Made by a program: the position numbers and the translations under genes | Shown here: piece by piece, positions 24,837-33,659 of the stretch | Position numbering within the stretch: position 1 is the stretch's first letter | How the letters are laid out: each line of letters opens with the position of its first letter | Origin: CBDCFV01 sp965203835 | Lineage (GTDB): Bacteria > Chloroflexota > Dehalococcoidia > Lucifugimonadales > UBA3495 | NCBI GenBank assembly: GCA_965203835.1 | Contig: OZ241919.1 | Location: 3,038,001-3,102,000, forward strand | Reading direction: 5' to 3' | DNA: 64,000 bases | The notes under the pieces: generated by a model | What the model was told of the DNA's origin: nothing | The model's input: only the letters and a program-made list of their open reading frames with translations | Database searches by the model: none

Positions 24837-26405
24837 ATGCCGCCAACCATCACTGTAGACATACTTGACCGTATGCGCCCTAATCTGGCGTCGCTGGTTG
24901 GCGAGCGGGCCAAGCGATTGCGGGGATTTCGGTATTGCGACCTTCGCATCCAAGTGAAGGAAGAGAAGGGCGCCGTTGCCGAAAACGGCAGCGAAAAGGC
25001 CAGCAGCGAGGACTATTCCTTTGACTTCGGCGTCCGTGTTATCTCGGGAGGCAGGCGGAGCGCATCGGGCTACTATGGCCGCATCCTTGGGTCAGCGGAC
25101 GCCGGCAACATCGAGCAAGTGGTGTGGGAGGGCATCCAGCAAGCTCACCAGCGAGCTAGCGCCAGCGCGCGCCTGAAGAACCTTTCCAGTCGGATGGCAA
25201 GCAGCTTGGGCGATAGCCTGGTTTCGGCCGACCTTGCTCCCGTGGAGATAATCCAAGACACGGTGCCAGCAGTCTACAACTTGGACCCCCGAACCGTTCC
25301 CTTGAAGGACACGGTCGCGATGGCGGTGGACGGGTGCAAGGCGGCCCAGGGCCAGAGCAATCAGATAGTCTATACGGCCGCTTCCGCTTCCACCTTCCTG
25401 CTGAGGGAGATGTTTTTCAGTTCCGACGGCGCGGACATCGACCAGAGCTTTGCTCAGACCGAGGGTTTCGTGATTGCCATTTGCGCAGGGGAGCACGGCA
25501 ATTTCGAACTCTACGACTTCACCGGCCACCAGCGCGGCTGGGAGATACTCACGGACGGATACGACAACGGCCCAATAGTCCTTCCCAACTTCATCGACTT
25601 CTGCTCCAAGCTGGGGGCCGAAGCAGCCGAAGCGGCGGCGGCGCCTCCGTTGAAGCCTCCCGACAAGGAAGTGGTGGTGGTAACAGACCCTCACTTCAAC
25701 ACACTCTTGGTGCACGAGGTGGTGGGGCACCCCTCCGAACTGGACCGAGCCTTGAAGTATGAGACTGCCTACGCAGGGCGTTCCTGGTTCCTGAACAGCT
25801 TGGAGGACAACCAGATTGGCCGGCAGATAGCGTCACCGCTGGTCACCGCATTTTCGGACCCGTTGATGGAAGGGTACGGGTCGTTCAAGTATGACCACGA
25901 AGGCGCCCCTCCGCGGCGTGCCTACATCATCCAGGACGGCGTCCTGGAAGAATTCCTGAACAACCGCCAGACTTCCGCCATCCTGGGAGTCCTGCCCAAC
26001 GGGTCGGCACGCGCTACCGATGCCCATCTGGTGCCGTTAATCCGCATGACCAACACAGTGTTCGCTCCGGGCCAACAAGACCCGAGCGACATCATCGCGG
26101 AGGTTGACTCAGGCTACTACATATCCGGCCACCGTACCCCGTCCATAGCCGAGTCGCGTGAGAACTTCAGGATTACCGCGGTGAAGGTCTACGAAATAAA
26201 GAACGGGCAGTTGGGGCAACTGTACCGCGACGGCGGCATCACCTCCGATTCCCGCAGCTACTTCATGTCCATCGACGCGGTGGGCAACGACCTCCGGGTG
26301 AACCCGATTCCCAACTGCGGCAAGGGCCAGCCGATGCAGGCCAAGCGTATGAGCAACGGCGGCCCGACCATGCGGGGCGTCGCCCGCCTCACCGGGCCGG
26401 GCTAG
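24837..26405 (+). CDS. tldD: TldD-type metalloprotease subunit
   Basis: A 522-aa protein of the TldD/PmbA family. The zinc-binding HEVVGH (HExxxH) in LLVHEVVGHPSELDRAL is intact, marking the catalytic subunit of the TldD-TldE heterodimer that degrades unfolded or leader peptides inside the complex. Other blocks are SSDGADIDQSFAQTEGFV and SDPLMEGYGSFKYDHEG. It pairs with the PmbA-like gene at 26837, with a small protease gene between them. The ATG follows the HEPN gene by 13 bases. Confidence 0.93.
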   Translation: MPPTITVDILDRMRPNLASLVGERAKRLRGFRYCDLRIQVKEEKGAVAENGSEKASSEDYSFDFGVRVISGGRRSASGYYGRILGSADAGNIEQVVWEGIQQAHQRASASARLKNLSSRMASSLGDSLVSADLAPVEIIQDTVPAVYNLDPRTVPLKDTVAMAVDGCKAAQGQSNQIVYTAASASTFLLREMFFSSDGADIDQSFAQTEGFVIAICAGEHGNFELYDFTGHQRGWEILTDGYDNGPIVLPNFIDFCSKLGAEAAEAAAAPPLKPPDKEVVVVTDPHFNTLLVHEVVGHPSELDRALKYETAYAGRSWFLNSLEDNQIGRQIASPLVTAFSDPLMEGYGSFKYDHEGAPPRRAYIIQDGVLEEFLNNRQTSAILGVLPNGSARATDAHLVPLIRMTNTVFAPGQQDPSDIIAEVDSGYYISGHRTPSIAESRENFRITAVKVYEIKNGQLGQLYRDGGITSDSRSYFMSIDAVGNDLRVNPIPNCGKGQPMQAKRMSNGGPTMRGVARLTGPG

Positions 26406-26471
26406 ATTTCGGCCGGAGAGTGTCACCGGCAAGCTCAGCAAGCCCCAAGACAGCTATACTCGGAGGCCCAA

Positions 26472-26828
26472 GTGGGTACTTTCGCGGTTTCTATAGACGT
26501 GGGTAATCCAGAAGGAGAACGATTCGAGAGTGTCGAGGCCTTGGTGGATACCGGGGCCAGCTATACCATGATTCCCGGCAACATATTGAGGGACCTGGGT
26601 GTGGAACCTCATACGCAGTTCAACTTCATCATGGCTGACGGCAGCTACATAGAACGGGAGGTAGGCCGCACTTGGGTACGAATCGGTAATCAGTTGGAAA
26701 TTACCTTAGTAGTGTTCGCCAATGAGGACGCCGAACCATTGCTGGGCTCGTATACGCTTCAGGGAATGTTGTTGGCTGTGGACACGCCTAACGAACGGCT
26801 GGTCTCGGTGCCGGGCCTTCTGAAATAA
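26472..26828 (+). CDS. Retropepsin-like aspartyl protease
   Basis: A 118-aa single-domain clan AA protease. ALVDTGASYTMIP near 25-37 holds the DTGA catalytic motif, and LLGSYTLQG near 95 is the second psi-loop (the ILG-type block). As in retroviral proteases, two chains would form one active site. No signal peptide or membrane helix is seen, so it acts in the cytosol. Start is GTG with CGGAGG upstream. It lies between tldD and tldE, 9 bases before the latter, so it is almost certainly co-expressed with that peptidase pair. Confidence 0.85.
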   Translation: MGTFAVSIDVGNPEGERFESVEALVDTGASYTMIPGNILRDLGVEPHTQFNFIMADGSYIEREVGRTWVRIGNQLEITLVVFANEDAEPLLGSYTLQGMLLAVDTPNERLVSVPGLLK

Positions 26829-26836
26829 CCGACAAA

Positions 26837-28429
26837 ATGCTTGCGCTCAGTAAACTTCGCACCGCTGTTCGAGAAGCCCTCGCCTACGTCTCGGCCCAAC
26901 CGGACGTTGCCGAGGCGGAGGTATTTGTTTCCGCCAACGGCAACCTTACCGTCCGGCTGAACTACACCTCCCATATACCCAGCAACGGAGTGGAAGAAGT
27001 GAAGTCGGTTGAGTCCTACGGAGTGGGGTTGCGTGTGGCCTTCCGCTCCCCCGACGGTGTCAGGACCGGGTTTGGCAGTGAGCCGACGGACCTTTCGTTG
27101 CAGGGTGTGCAGCGGGCGTTGGAGAAGGCCAGGCAGGGAGCCGTCCGGGACCCGGAATACGTTTGCTTGCCGCGGGATGTGGGAGGCGGAGGCGGACAAA
27201 CCACCACCGGACAAGCAGCGACACCCTCCTTAGAGAAGTACCACGACCCGTCCATTATGCGGCTTGGCAACGGGCGATTGGTTCAGGCCGGATGGAGCAT
27301 GGTGGACCGGGCCCTGGAAGTCTTCCAGTCATCGGAAGACCTGCTGGAGTTGGCGGAATCACCGGAAACGCTGGGCAAACTGGGTCTGATTCTGGGCGGC
27401 GACCTGGTGGCGTTACAGGAGCGCATGGCCATCGCTTCAACTCACATGCCTAGGGTGCAGACCGATGAGTCCACCCTGCTGATGTCTTTCGCCACCGCCA
27501 TGGTGGAAAGGCAGGCAGCTAAGGGAAGCGGCTGGTCGGTAGGGACCAGATGGGCGGACTTCGACGGAGGGTCGGCGGCGGAGGCGGCAAGAAACGCCAT
27601 AAATTCCATGGACGGTGTGCGGGTCCCATCTGGAGAGTACCGGGTTGTCCTTGGCCCGCAGGCTTTGGCCGAAATACTGGAATGGATTTTGATGCCGGGA
27701 CTGCGGCTGGACATGCTTTACGCCGGAGTTTCCCCGTTCATGGGACGACTTGGCAAATCGGTATCGTCACCACAATTGAACATCTATGACGACGGCGCTG
27801 CCCCCGGTATGGCCGCTTCCAAGGCCATCACCGATGAGGGCCTCCCTACCGGGCGCACACACCTCATCCGGGACGGTGTGCTGGTGGGTCTTTTGTCCGA
27901 CCACTACAACACACAACGCATCCTGCGCGACCCCAAAGGACGAGACAAATTGGGAGTCGGTCCCGCCGAACTGGGCCAAGCCATCGCCCCACGTAACGGG
28001 TTCCGTCCCGGCAACGGCGGCGGGCGGGACTTCGCATCTCCGCCGGGCATAGTGCCGACCAACCTGATTGTGCGCGGCAACAACTCGATGTCGCGCGAGG
28101 AACTGCTGCGGACAGTTGGCGACGGCGTTTACATAGGCCGCATCTGGTACACCTATCCCATCAACGGGATAACCGCCGGGGACTTCAGCGGCACGGTAGT
28201 AGGCGATTCCTACGTAATACGCGACGGGCGTTTGGCAGAGCCCATCAGACCCAACACGCTACGCATGAACGACAACGCGCTGAGGGTAATAAACAACGTC
28301 ATCGGCGTGGGGTCTTACCAACGGCCCACGGTGCGCTGGTCGTCGGACCAAGTTACTTGGGCGCCGGAATTGGCTGTCACAGGCTTCCAACTGGATGAGA
28401 TTGCCGAAGACTTGGAAGCAGGCCCGTAG
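26837..28429 (+). CDS. tldE: TldE/PmbA-type peptidase partner subunit
   Basis: A 530-aa homologue of TldE/PmbA. It shows the fold markers SVESYGVGLRVAFRSPDG and YRVVLGPQALAEILEW, then DEGLPTGRTHLIRDGVL and DGVYIGRIWYTYPINGITAGDFSG, but no HExxxH, so it is the non-metal partner that shapes the TldD active site. Glycine-rich loops (VGGGGGQTTTG near 120, GNGGGRDF near 395) are longer than usual. Co-transcribed with tldD and the retropepsin-like gene. Confidence 0.9.
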   Translation: MLALSKLRTAVREALAYVSAQPDVAEAEVFVSANGNLTVRLNYTSHIPSNGVEEVKSVESYGVGLRVAFRSPDGVRTGFGSEPTDLSLQGVQRALEKARQGAVRDPEYVCLPRDVGGGGGQTTTGQAATPSLEKYHDPSIMRLGNGRLVQAGWSMVDRALEVFQSSEDLLELAESPETLGKLGLILGGDLVALQERMAIASTHMPRVQTDESTLLMSFATAMVERQAAKGSGWSVGTRWADFDGGSAAEAARNAINSMDGVRVPSGEYRVVLGPQALAEILEWILMPGLRLDMLYAGVSPFMGRLGKSVSSPQLNIYDDGAAPGMAASKAITDEGLPTGRTHLIRDGVLVGLLSDHYNTQRILRDPKGRDKLGVGPAELGQAIAPRNGFRPGNGGGRDFASPPGIVPTNLIVRGNNSMSREELLRTVGDGVYIGRIWYTYPINGITAGDFSGTVVGDSYVIRDGRLAEPIRPNTLRMNDNALRVINNVIGVGSYQRPTVRWSSDQVTWAPELAVTGFQLDEIAEDLEAGP

Positions 28430-28476
28430 CTAAATACAACCCCGGCGTTATCCTGGCGTCTTGGAGGGATTACTTT

Positions 28477-29280
28477 ATGGCAGGCGACGATGTCAGGCTC
28501 ACCAAGCAGGGCGGCGTGGCGACCATTACATTGAACCGCCCGGAATCCCGAAACGCTCTCACGCCCGAAATGGTAGGTGACTTGGGAGAAGCCATCAACT
28601 CCTGCCGGAGTACGGAGGTGCGGGCGGTGATAATAACCGGGGCGGGCGGTTTCTTCTGTTCCGGGGCGGACGTCAAGGACTTCAGGGACCAGTTCGAGCA
28701 GGGCGGCGCCGAGGCTTTGCACCAACACTTGGAGAGGCTGGCGGACTCCCTGCACAAAGACGTGGTCCTTCAAATCCGGCGACTGGAGAAGCCCGTCATC
28801 GCCAGCATCCACGGCGTCGCCGCGGGCGCCGGGTTCAGCCTGATGCTGCCATGCGACTTGCGCATGGCGGCCAGCGACGCCAGGTTCCTGATGGCCTACG
28901 GCAACATCGGGGCCACCGCCGACGGCGGGTCAACTCATTTCCTGCCCCGCCTCGTCGGTGCAGGCAGAGCGATGGAGCTTTACTTGGCCAACCAGCCTAT
29001 GAGCGCCGAAAGGGCGTTGGAGATAGGGCTTGTTAATCAGGTCTGCCCTGCCGCCGACCTCGACCGGCACGTTCTGGAAACAGCCACTCGGCTTTCCGAG
29101 GGGCCGACGGCGGCTTACGGGAGGGTAAAAACCCTGTTCGATGCCTCCTGGGACACGGACTTGGCAACCCAATTGGACGCGGAAACCGAGGCCATCAGCG
29201 GGATTGCATTTACTCGTGACTTCCAGGAGGGCATCAGAGCTTTTACAGACAAACGCCGTCCCTGGTTCCAAGGGCGGTAG
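28477..29280 (+). CDS. Enoyl-CoA hydratase/isomerase family protein
   Basis: A 267-aa crotonase-fold enzyme. TITLNRPESRNALTPEMV, the oxyanion-hole block FFCSGADVKDFRDQF and the second block IHGVAAGAGFSLMLPCDLRM are clear. The segment after it (YGNIGATADGGSTHFLPRL) carries TADGG where hydratases usually have a catalytic Glu followed by PGxGGTQ-like residues, so isomerase or another crotonase activity is possible. Ribosome site TTGGAGGG. It ends 34 bases from the convergent mutS2. Confidence 0.9.
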   Translation: MAGDDVRLTKQGGVATITLNRPESRNALTPEMVGDLGEAINSCRSTEVRAVIITGAGGFFCSGADVKDFRDQFEQGGAEALHQHLERLADSLHKDVVLQIRRLEKPVIASIHGVAAGAGFSLMLPCDLRMAASDARFLMAYGNIGATADGGSTHFLPRLVGAGRAMELYLANQPMSAERALEIGLVNQVCPAADLDRHVLETATRLSEGPTAAYGRVKTLFDASWDTDLATQLDAETEAISGIAFTRDFQEGIRAFTDKRRPWFQGR

Positions 29281-29313
29281 GGGCGTCGGTATACGGCTTA
29301 TCCAGTTGGGTTC

Positions 29314-31785
29314 TCAGGAAAGAGCCACCACCGTTACCCCGTCGTCGCTGGTTTCGGGGTCGAAGGGCGGCCTGGCAGTCAAGGGATGGCTGCTGAGGTA
29401 CTCCCGGATGGCCCGCCGCAGGGCGCCGGTGCCCTTGCCGTGGATGATGCGCAGTTCGTTCACACCGTCCAAGGCCGCGTCGTTCAATAAGGTGTCCACT
29501 CTGGGCAGCGCATCTTCTACCCGGAACCCCCGGAGGTCTATCTCCGATGTTGCCGCGCGGCGTAAGGGCCGGTCGAAATAGACGCCCTGCCGCGCGGCCA
29601 CTGCATGAGCGGCCGCGGGCCGTTCCAGTTGATACACCGGAATCCTGGCCCGCATGGTGCCCAGCAATACTTCCACTTGGTCTTCGGTATCCAGTGGGCT
29701 GATGACTTCCACAGGGCGGGGTATGCCGCGGATGAAGACCCTGTCGCCGCTGATCAACTTCTCCTGCCAAGGCGTTCGTTTCACTTCTATGGGCTGCCAC
29801 TGGGCGGAACGGACCTGCCGGGAGATTTCCTGCAACTGGGACCGTTGCTCTCGGATATCGTCCTGTGAATCGGACCGGTCCAGTGCACGCTCCGCTTGTT
29901 GCAACTGGTCCATTAAACCAGCGACCTGGTCCAGCAATTCCTGGCGGGTGTCCTCCAGCATCTCCGCCTTGACTGCTTCGATGGACGACAACCGTTCTTC
30001 CACTTCGGCTTGTTGTTGCTTGGACAGCGCCACTGCCTCGACTGCTTCCTGGCGAAGCTGGTCGACAATCCTCCGTTCCTCCTGGATTTCACCCAAGAGG
30101 TTTTCTATGACCTGGTCCGACGGCGACAGCCAGGAACGCGCTTCATCGATTATCCCGGATGGCAGCCCCAACCCGGCGGCGATGGTCAGGGCGTAGCTAC
30201 GCCCCGGCATACCCTGGGTGACGTGGTAGGTAGGCGCCAGGGTCCGGGGGTCTAGGTCAACGCTGGCATTGACCATGCCCGGACATTCCTGCACGTAACG
30301 GGCGACACCCCGGTGGTGGGTGGTGGCTATCAACAACGGTCCCTGACGCTGGAAGTGGCTCAGTATCGCAGCCCCAAGAGCCGCGCCCTCCTCGGGGTCG
30401 GTGCTGGTCCCCAATTCGTCCACCAATACCAACGAGTAAGGAGTGACTTGACCCATGATGGAAAGGAGGTTCTTGACGTGGGAACTGAAGGTGGACAAGG
30501 CTTCTTCGATGCTCTGCTGGTCGCCGATGTCAGCGTAGACGCGGTCTATCTTCGGAAAGGATGCCTCCTCCGCAGGCACGTGCAGACCGGCGTGGGCCAT
30601 CAACGCCAGCAGCCCCACCGTTTTGAGGGCCACGGTCTTTCCGCCGGCGTTGGGGCCGGTGATGAGCATGACCTGGTTTTCCCTGCCGAGTTGCAAGCTG
30701 ATGGGAACGACGGCTCCTGTAAGCAGCGGGTGGCGGGCCGCGCTCAGCCTCAGGCGCCGCTCGTCCGCCGGAGGGTCGGTGATCTGAGGAGCGATAGCCC
30801 GCAACTCCATGGAGTGACGGCCCTTGGCCATGCTCAGGTCCAGCCGGGCCACCAAGTCCAGGGTCAGCAGCAGGTCCTGTCCCGCTTGACTCACTTGGTA
30901 GGACAACTGCCGGAACACCCGCTCAACCTCCCGTTCTTCGGCCAACCGGGATTCCCTCCAGCGGTTGCCTTGGTCAATAGCGCCCATAGGTTCAATGAAC
31001 ACGGTGGCCCCGCTGTCGGAAACGTCGTGAATAATACCCGGCACCCGTTGCCGCATCTCGGCTTTGATCAACAGCACGAGGCGGCCGTTGCGCTGGGTTA
31101 TCAATGGTTCCTGCACTACCTCCAACCGTTGGAACCGGCGCAGGCTGCGCTCCATTATCTGGTTCAGCCGCTGTTGAATGTCACGGCTGTCTTGGCGTAT
31201 CTGGCGCAATGCCGGGCTTGCATCGTCGAGCACCTCGCCCGCTGGACCGATGGCGGCGGCGATCGCCATGCGTACCGGCGTGAGGTCGGGAATATTCTCC
31301 GCATAGGCGGACAGCAGAGGAAATTCTTCGTGACGAGAGAGGTTATCCCGGTTATAACGGGCTGCGCGAATCAAGTCATGGATAGCGTAGAGTTCTTCCC
31401 CGCGAATCAGGCCGCCCAACAACGCCCGGTGGACGTAGCCGCGGAGATCGATGCCCGGTCCAAACTCCAGAGCGCCGCCGCGTTCCAGGTATTGCTTTGC
31501 TTCGGCAGTCTCCTGCTGCCGGTTGGCGATTTCGAGCAAGTCCTGATACGGCATCAGGGATTCGGCCAGTTCGCGGCCAATATGAGTGCGGGTGTGGGCC
31601 GCCACTTGGGTGCGAATCTGGTCGAATCCCAAGAGTTCCTCGTGGTCGCCCACAAGGGGCCCCACCTTGGCTCCTACAAAGGACACTTCTGCTTGGGAGC
31701 CCGCGAGGGACGCCCCTGCTTTCGCTCCGTTGGCAAACGGAGTGGCGTTGTTATCGTTCATATTGGCGGTCGTGAAGTCTACCAT
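29314..31785 (-). CDS. mutS2: MutS2 ribosome-rescue ATPase with Smr nuclease domain
   Basis: An 823-aa MutS2. The N-terminal core runs from ELLGFDQIRTQVA; the ATPase has Walker A TGPNAGGKTVALKT and Walker B LVLVDELGTSTDPEEGAAL; a long coiled-coil clamp (about 570-680) follows. The C-terminus is an Smr domain (EIDLRGFRVEDALPRVD, ELRIIHGKGTGALR). It lacks the mismatch-recognition domain of MutS. In Bacillus, MutS2 binds collided ribosomes and splits them. Its ATG overlaps the stop of the upstream VLRF1-type gene by 7 bases (ATGGTAG), so the two are translated together. The N-terminus before residue 40 is unusually long and poorly conserved, so a later start is possible. Confidence 0.94.
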   Translation of the reverse strand: MVDFTTANMNDNNATPFANGAKAGASLAGSQAEVSFVGAKVGPLVGDHEELLGFDQIRTQVAAHTRTHIGRELAESLMPYQDLLEIANRQQETAEAKQYLERGGALEFGPGIDLRGYVHRALLGGLIRGEELYAIHDLIRAARYNRDNLSRHEEFPLLSAYAENIPDLTPVRMAIAAAIGPAGEVLDDASPALRQIRQDSRDIQQRLNQIMERSLRRFQRLEVVQEPLITQRNGRLVLLIKAEMRQRVPGIIHDVSDSGATVFIEPMGAIDQGNRWRESRLAEEREVERVFRQLSYQVSQAGQDLLLTLDLVARLDLSMAKGRHSMELRAIAPQITDPPADERRLRLSAARHPLLTGAVVPISLQLGRENQVMLITGPNAGGKTVALKTVGLLALMAHAGLHVPAEEASFPKIDRVYADIGDQQSIEEALSTFSSHVKNLLSIMGQVTPYSLVLVDELGTSTDPEEGAALGAAILSHFQRQGPLLIATTHHRGVARYVQECPGMVNASVDLDPRTLAPTYHVTQGMPGRSYALTIAAGLGLPSGIIDEARSWLSPSDQVIENLLGEIQEERRIVDQLRQEAVEAVALSKQQQAEVEERLSSIEAVKAEMLEDTRQELLDQVAGLMDQLQQAERALDRSDSQDDIREQRSQLQEISRQVRSAQWQPIEVKRTPWQEKLISGDRVFIRGIPRPVEVISPLDTEDQVEVLLGTMRARIPVYQLERPAAAHAVAARQGVYFDRPLRRAATSEIDLRGFRVEDALPRVDTLLNDAALDGVNELRIIHGKGTGALRRAIREYLSSHPLTARPPFDPETSDDGVTVVALS

Positions 31786-32612
31786 TGGAAACGGTACACC
31801 TTGCTCTCCCGTAACATGTCGGGCACCTGCTCCAGCGTATCGCGTTTCGGGTCGCGAACATTGATGCGGCGGCCAAGAGTGATTGACTGGAACCTCTGCA
31901 AAGCGGGGCAGACCTTCAGCAGTCCGTTGAGGGTTATTTTCTCTCCCCCCAGAAAAACGTAGTCCAACTCGCGGGCGTAGGGCGCAAACTGGGCTTGCAC
32001 AGCTTCGCAGGTCTTGTCGTATATTTTGCGTATCTGGCCTTCACGGATTCGCTGGAACCGGAGTTGAGACGTGCCCCCGGCATGGTGCTTCCCCTTCACA
32101 TACCGAGCATCGGTCTTGGAAGACAGCAAACGGTCGCCCTGATAAACGGCTACCGAAAAACGGCCCAACCGGAGCAACACCACGCCGACGGTGTAATCGG
32201 ACCGCAAAAGCGCCAGCAAAGGCGAGGGGTCCCAACCGTCGCAGAGTTGATCGGCGTTTACCGGGAAAGGAGGCGCCACGACCAACACTTCTTCTCCAAG
32301 GCGAAAGCCAACGATGCCCGTATCCGACTCTACAACCCCGCGGTCCAGAACAGCGAGCCGGCGCTGCCACTCGGCGCCGGCAACGCCTTGTGAGGCAAGA
32401 AACTCATTTGACGCGCCGGGTTTGAGGTACAAACTGGACACAAGCATGGAAGATGATGGACCGTTGACGTCCAGAACGCGCTCCAAGCGGGGCTTGGGGA
32501 CAAATTGGCCCGACGGCAAGTAATTCACTTCTGGTTGAAAATGAAACGCGGAGCTTTCCACGTTATTCTTCCACCCGAAACGCGTATGTCCTCGGCACCC
32601 GTTGACTGGCAT
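31779..32612 (-). CDS. VLRF1/Vms1-type peptidyl-tRNA hydrolase (acVLRF1, eRF1-like)
   Basis: A 277-aa protein of the eRF1-like VLRF1 superfamily, actinobacterial/Chloroflexota branch. The decisive block is RYVKGKHHAGGTSQLRFQRIREGQ (quoted here as VKGKHHAGGTSQLRF plus QRIREGQ, about 180-205). Its GGTSQxRF corresponds to the loop with the catalytic Gln that in Vms1/ANKZF1 cleaves peptidyl-tRNA on a split large subunit. The following DYVFLGGEKITLNGLL is the second conserved segment. It overlaps mutS2, which splits collided ribosomes, so the pair could form a bacterial ribosome-quality-control operon. The exact start is uncertain; the first 30 residues are not family-like. Confidence 0.8.
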   Translation of the reverse strand: MPVNGCRGHTRFGWKNNVESSAFHFQPEVNYLPSGQFVPKPRLERVLDVNGPSSSMLVSSLYLKPGASNEFLASQGVAGAEWQRRLAVLDRGVVESDTGIVGFRLGEEVLVVAPPFPVNADQLCDGWDPSPLLALLRSDYTVGVVLLRLGRFSVAVYQGDRLLSSKTDARYVKGKHHAGGTSQLRFQRIREGQIRKIYDKTCEAVQAQFAPYARELDYVFLGGEKITLNGLLKVCPALQRFQSITLGRRINVRDPKRDTLEQVPDMLRESKVYRFQW

Positions 32613-32642
32613 TTGAACTGTGCCATTAGAACAAAGGGCAAT

Positions 32643-32888
32643 TTATTTTTCCACGGGTGTATCTGGCGGTGTTGCGGCATTGGGCGGGTCTGGAGGCTGC
32701 TCCGCCTTGGGTGGTTGCATGGGCATTTCTGCGCTGGGCGGAGCTAGCGTCTTGTCGACTGGCAGGTCGGCTTTGAAATATTCCGGTCTTGGCATCGGGC
32801 TTTCCGCGGATGGCGGGGCCTCGGGCCTTTGGGAAGGCGCACCAGTCCGACGGCTGAATTTTGAAAGAGGTCTCTTCATTGCTTCCAT
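32643..32888 (-). CDS. Small proline-rich protein, unknown
   Basis: An 81-aa ORF starting 2 bases after the stop of the membrane protein gene at 32891. The sequence is basic at first (MEAMKRPLSKFSRR) and then proline-rich with repeats of PPSAExPM and QPPxxPPxA. It is probably unstructured. No family recognised; the tight junction with its neighbour and GAGG overlapping the junction are the only evidence that it is a gene. Confidence 0.4.
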   Translation of the reverse strand: MEAMKRPLSKFSRRTGAPSQRPEAPPSAESPMPRPEYFKADLPVDKTLAPPSAEMPMQPPKAEQPPDPPNAATPPDTPVEK

Positions 32889-32890
32889 CC

Positions 32891-33457
32891 TCACGTGATT
32901 CGTGTGTCGTGGTAGATTACCGCCGTCCATCCCAGCCTGTCGTTTCTTGGAGTAGGGATGAACAGCCGTATTTGCACCGCAGTGCAATACGCCGGGACGA
33001 TGAATGTCACGTTGTCATGGCTATATTCATTTGGTTCTATTTCCAAAGCCAGGTCGGTCTTTGTTATTCGCTGTTGGACGTTCCATGGAAATTCCGAATT
33101 GCTTGATTCTGTTCTTTGGTACGCGTCGCCGGAAGAAAAGTACTCCCCGATTTTACTCTCTATCAGGTCATCATCATAGGTAGCGACGGCACGACATTCC
33201 CATTCCAGAGTCCTGGCAGTGGCCAAAACTCTAGAGCCGTTGAACAATCTAGCCGTAACCCCAATTTGCATGTATGTCGAACTGCACGGCCTGCTGCTGG
33301 CTTCGAGATTAACGGTGATGAAAGCTCTGCCGGAGCGAAACAGGTTGAATTTAACTATTCCAATTGCACCGGCGGCAAGTATGCTTAGGGCGGTCACCAC
33401 ATAGAAAAAGGTCTGTGCCCACAATCTGGCCTGCGAAAGAAAACTTGGATCGACCAT
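32891..33457 (-). CDS. Single-pass membrane protein, unknown
   Basis: A 188-aa protein with one N-terminal membrane helix (about residues 16-36, FFYVVTALSILAAGAIGIVKF) and a beta-rich soluble domain of about 150 residues (FITVNLEASSRPCSSTYMQI, VQIRLFIPTPRNDRLGWTAV). It is lower in GC than its neighbours. No family is recognised. It may be the start of a small two-gene unit with the proline-rich ORF. Confidence 0.6.
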   Translation of the reverse strand: MVDPSFLSQARLWAQTFFYVVTALSILAAGAIGIVKFNLFRSGRAFITVNLEASSRPCSSTYMQIGVTARLFNGSRVLATARTLEWECRAVATYDDDLIESKIGEYFSSGDAYQRTESSNSEFPWNVQQRITKTDLALEIEPNEYSHDNVTFIVPAYCTAVQIRLFIPTPRNDRLGWTAVIYHDTRIT

Positions 33458-33598
33458 GTTTTTCCAATATATAGGATGTTGAACAGTGGTCGGAGGGTTC
33501 GCGCCTGCTGGGTCCCGTCAAGTAAGACCGGAATTATCTATGGGTGCATTCAGATGCGTCTTAACGACCCAATAGTCAGTTCGTGAAGGAGTTTCTAA

Positions 33599-33611
33599 TA
33601 CTACAACGACG
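33599..33611 (+). repeat. IS701 left terminal inverted repeat
   Basis: TACTACAACGACG, adjoining the CTAA duplication at 33595-33598. Confidence 0.9.
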
Positions 33612-33659
33612 AGTTAACTGATAGGATAGTTGGCGAGATAGTGACGGGCGGTGTGGGTG

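Noticed and set aside
30313..31962. 549-codon open frame on the plus strand opposite mutS2
   Set aside because: It is the antisense of a gene with complete MutS2 motifs; the translation has no recognisable domain and reflects GC-rich codon structure.
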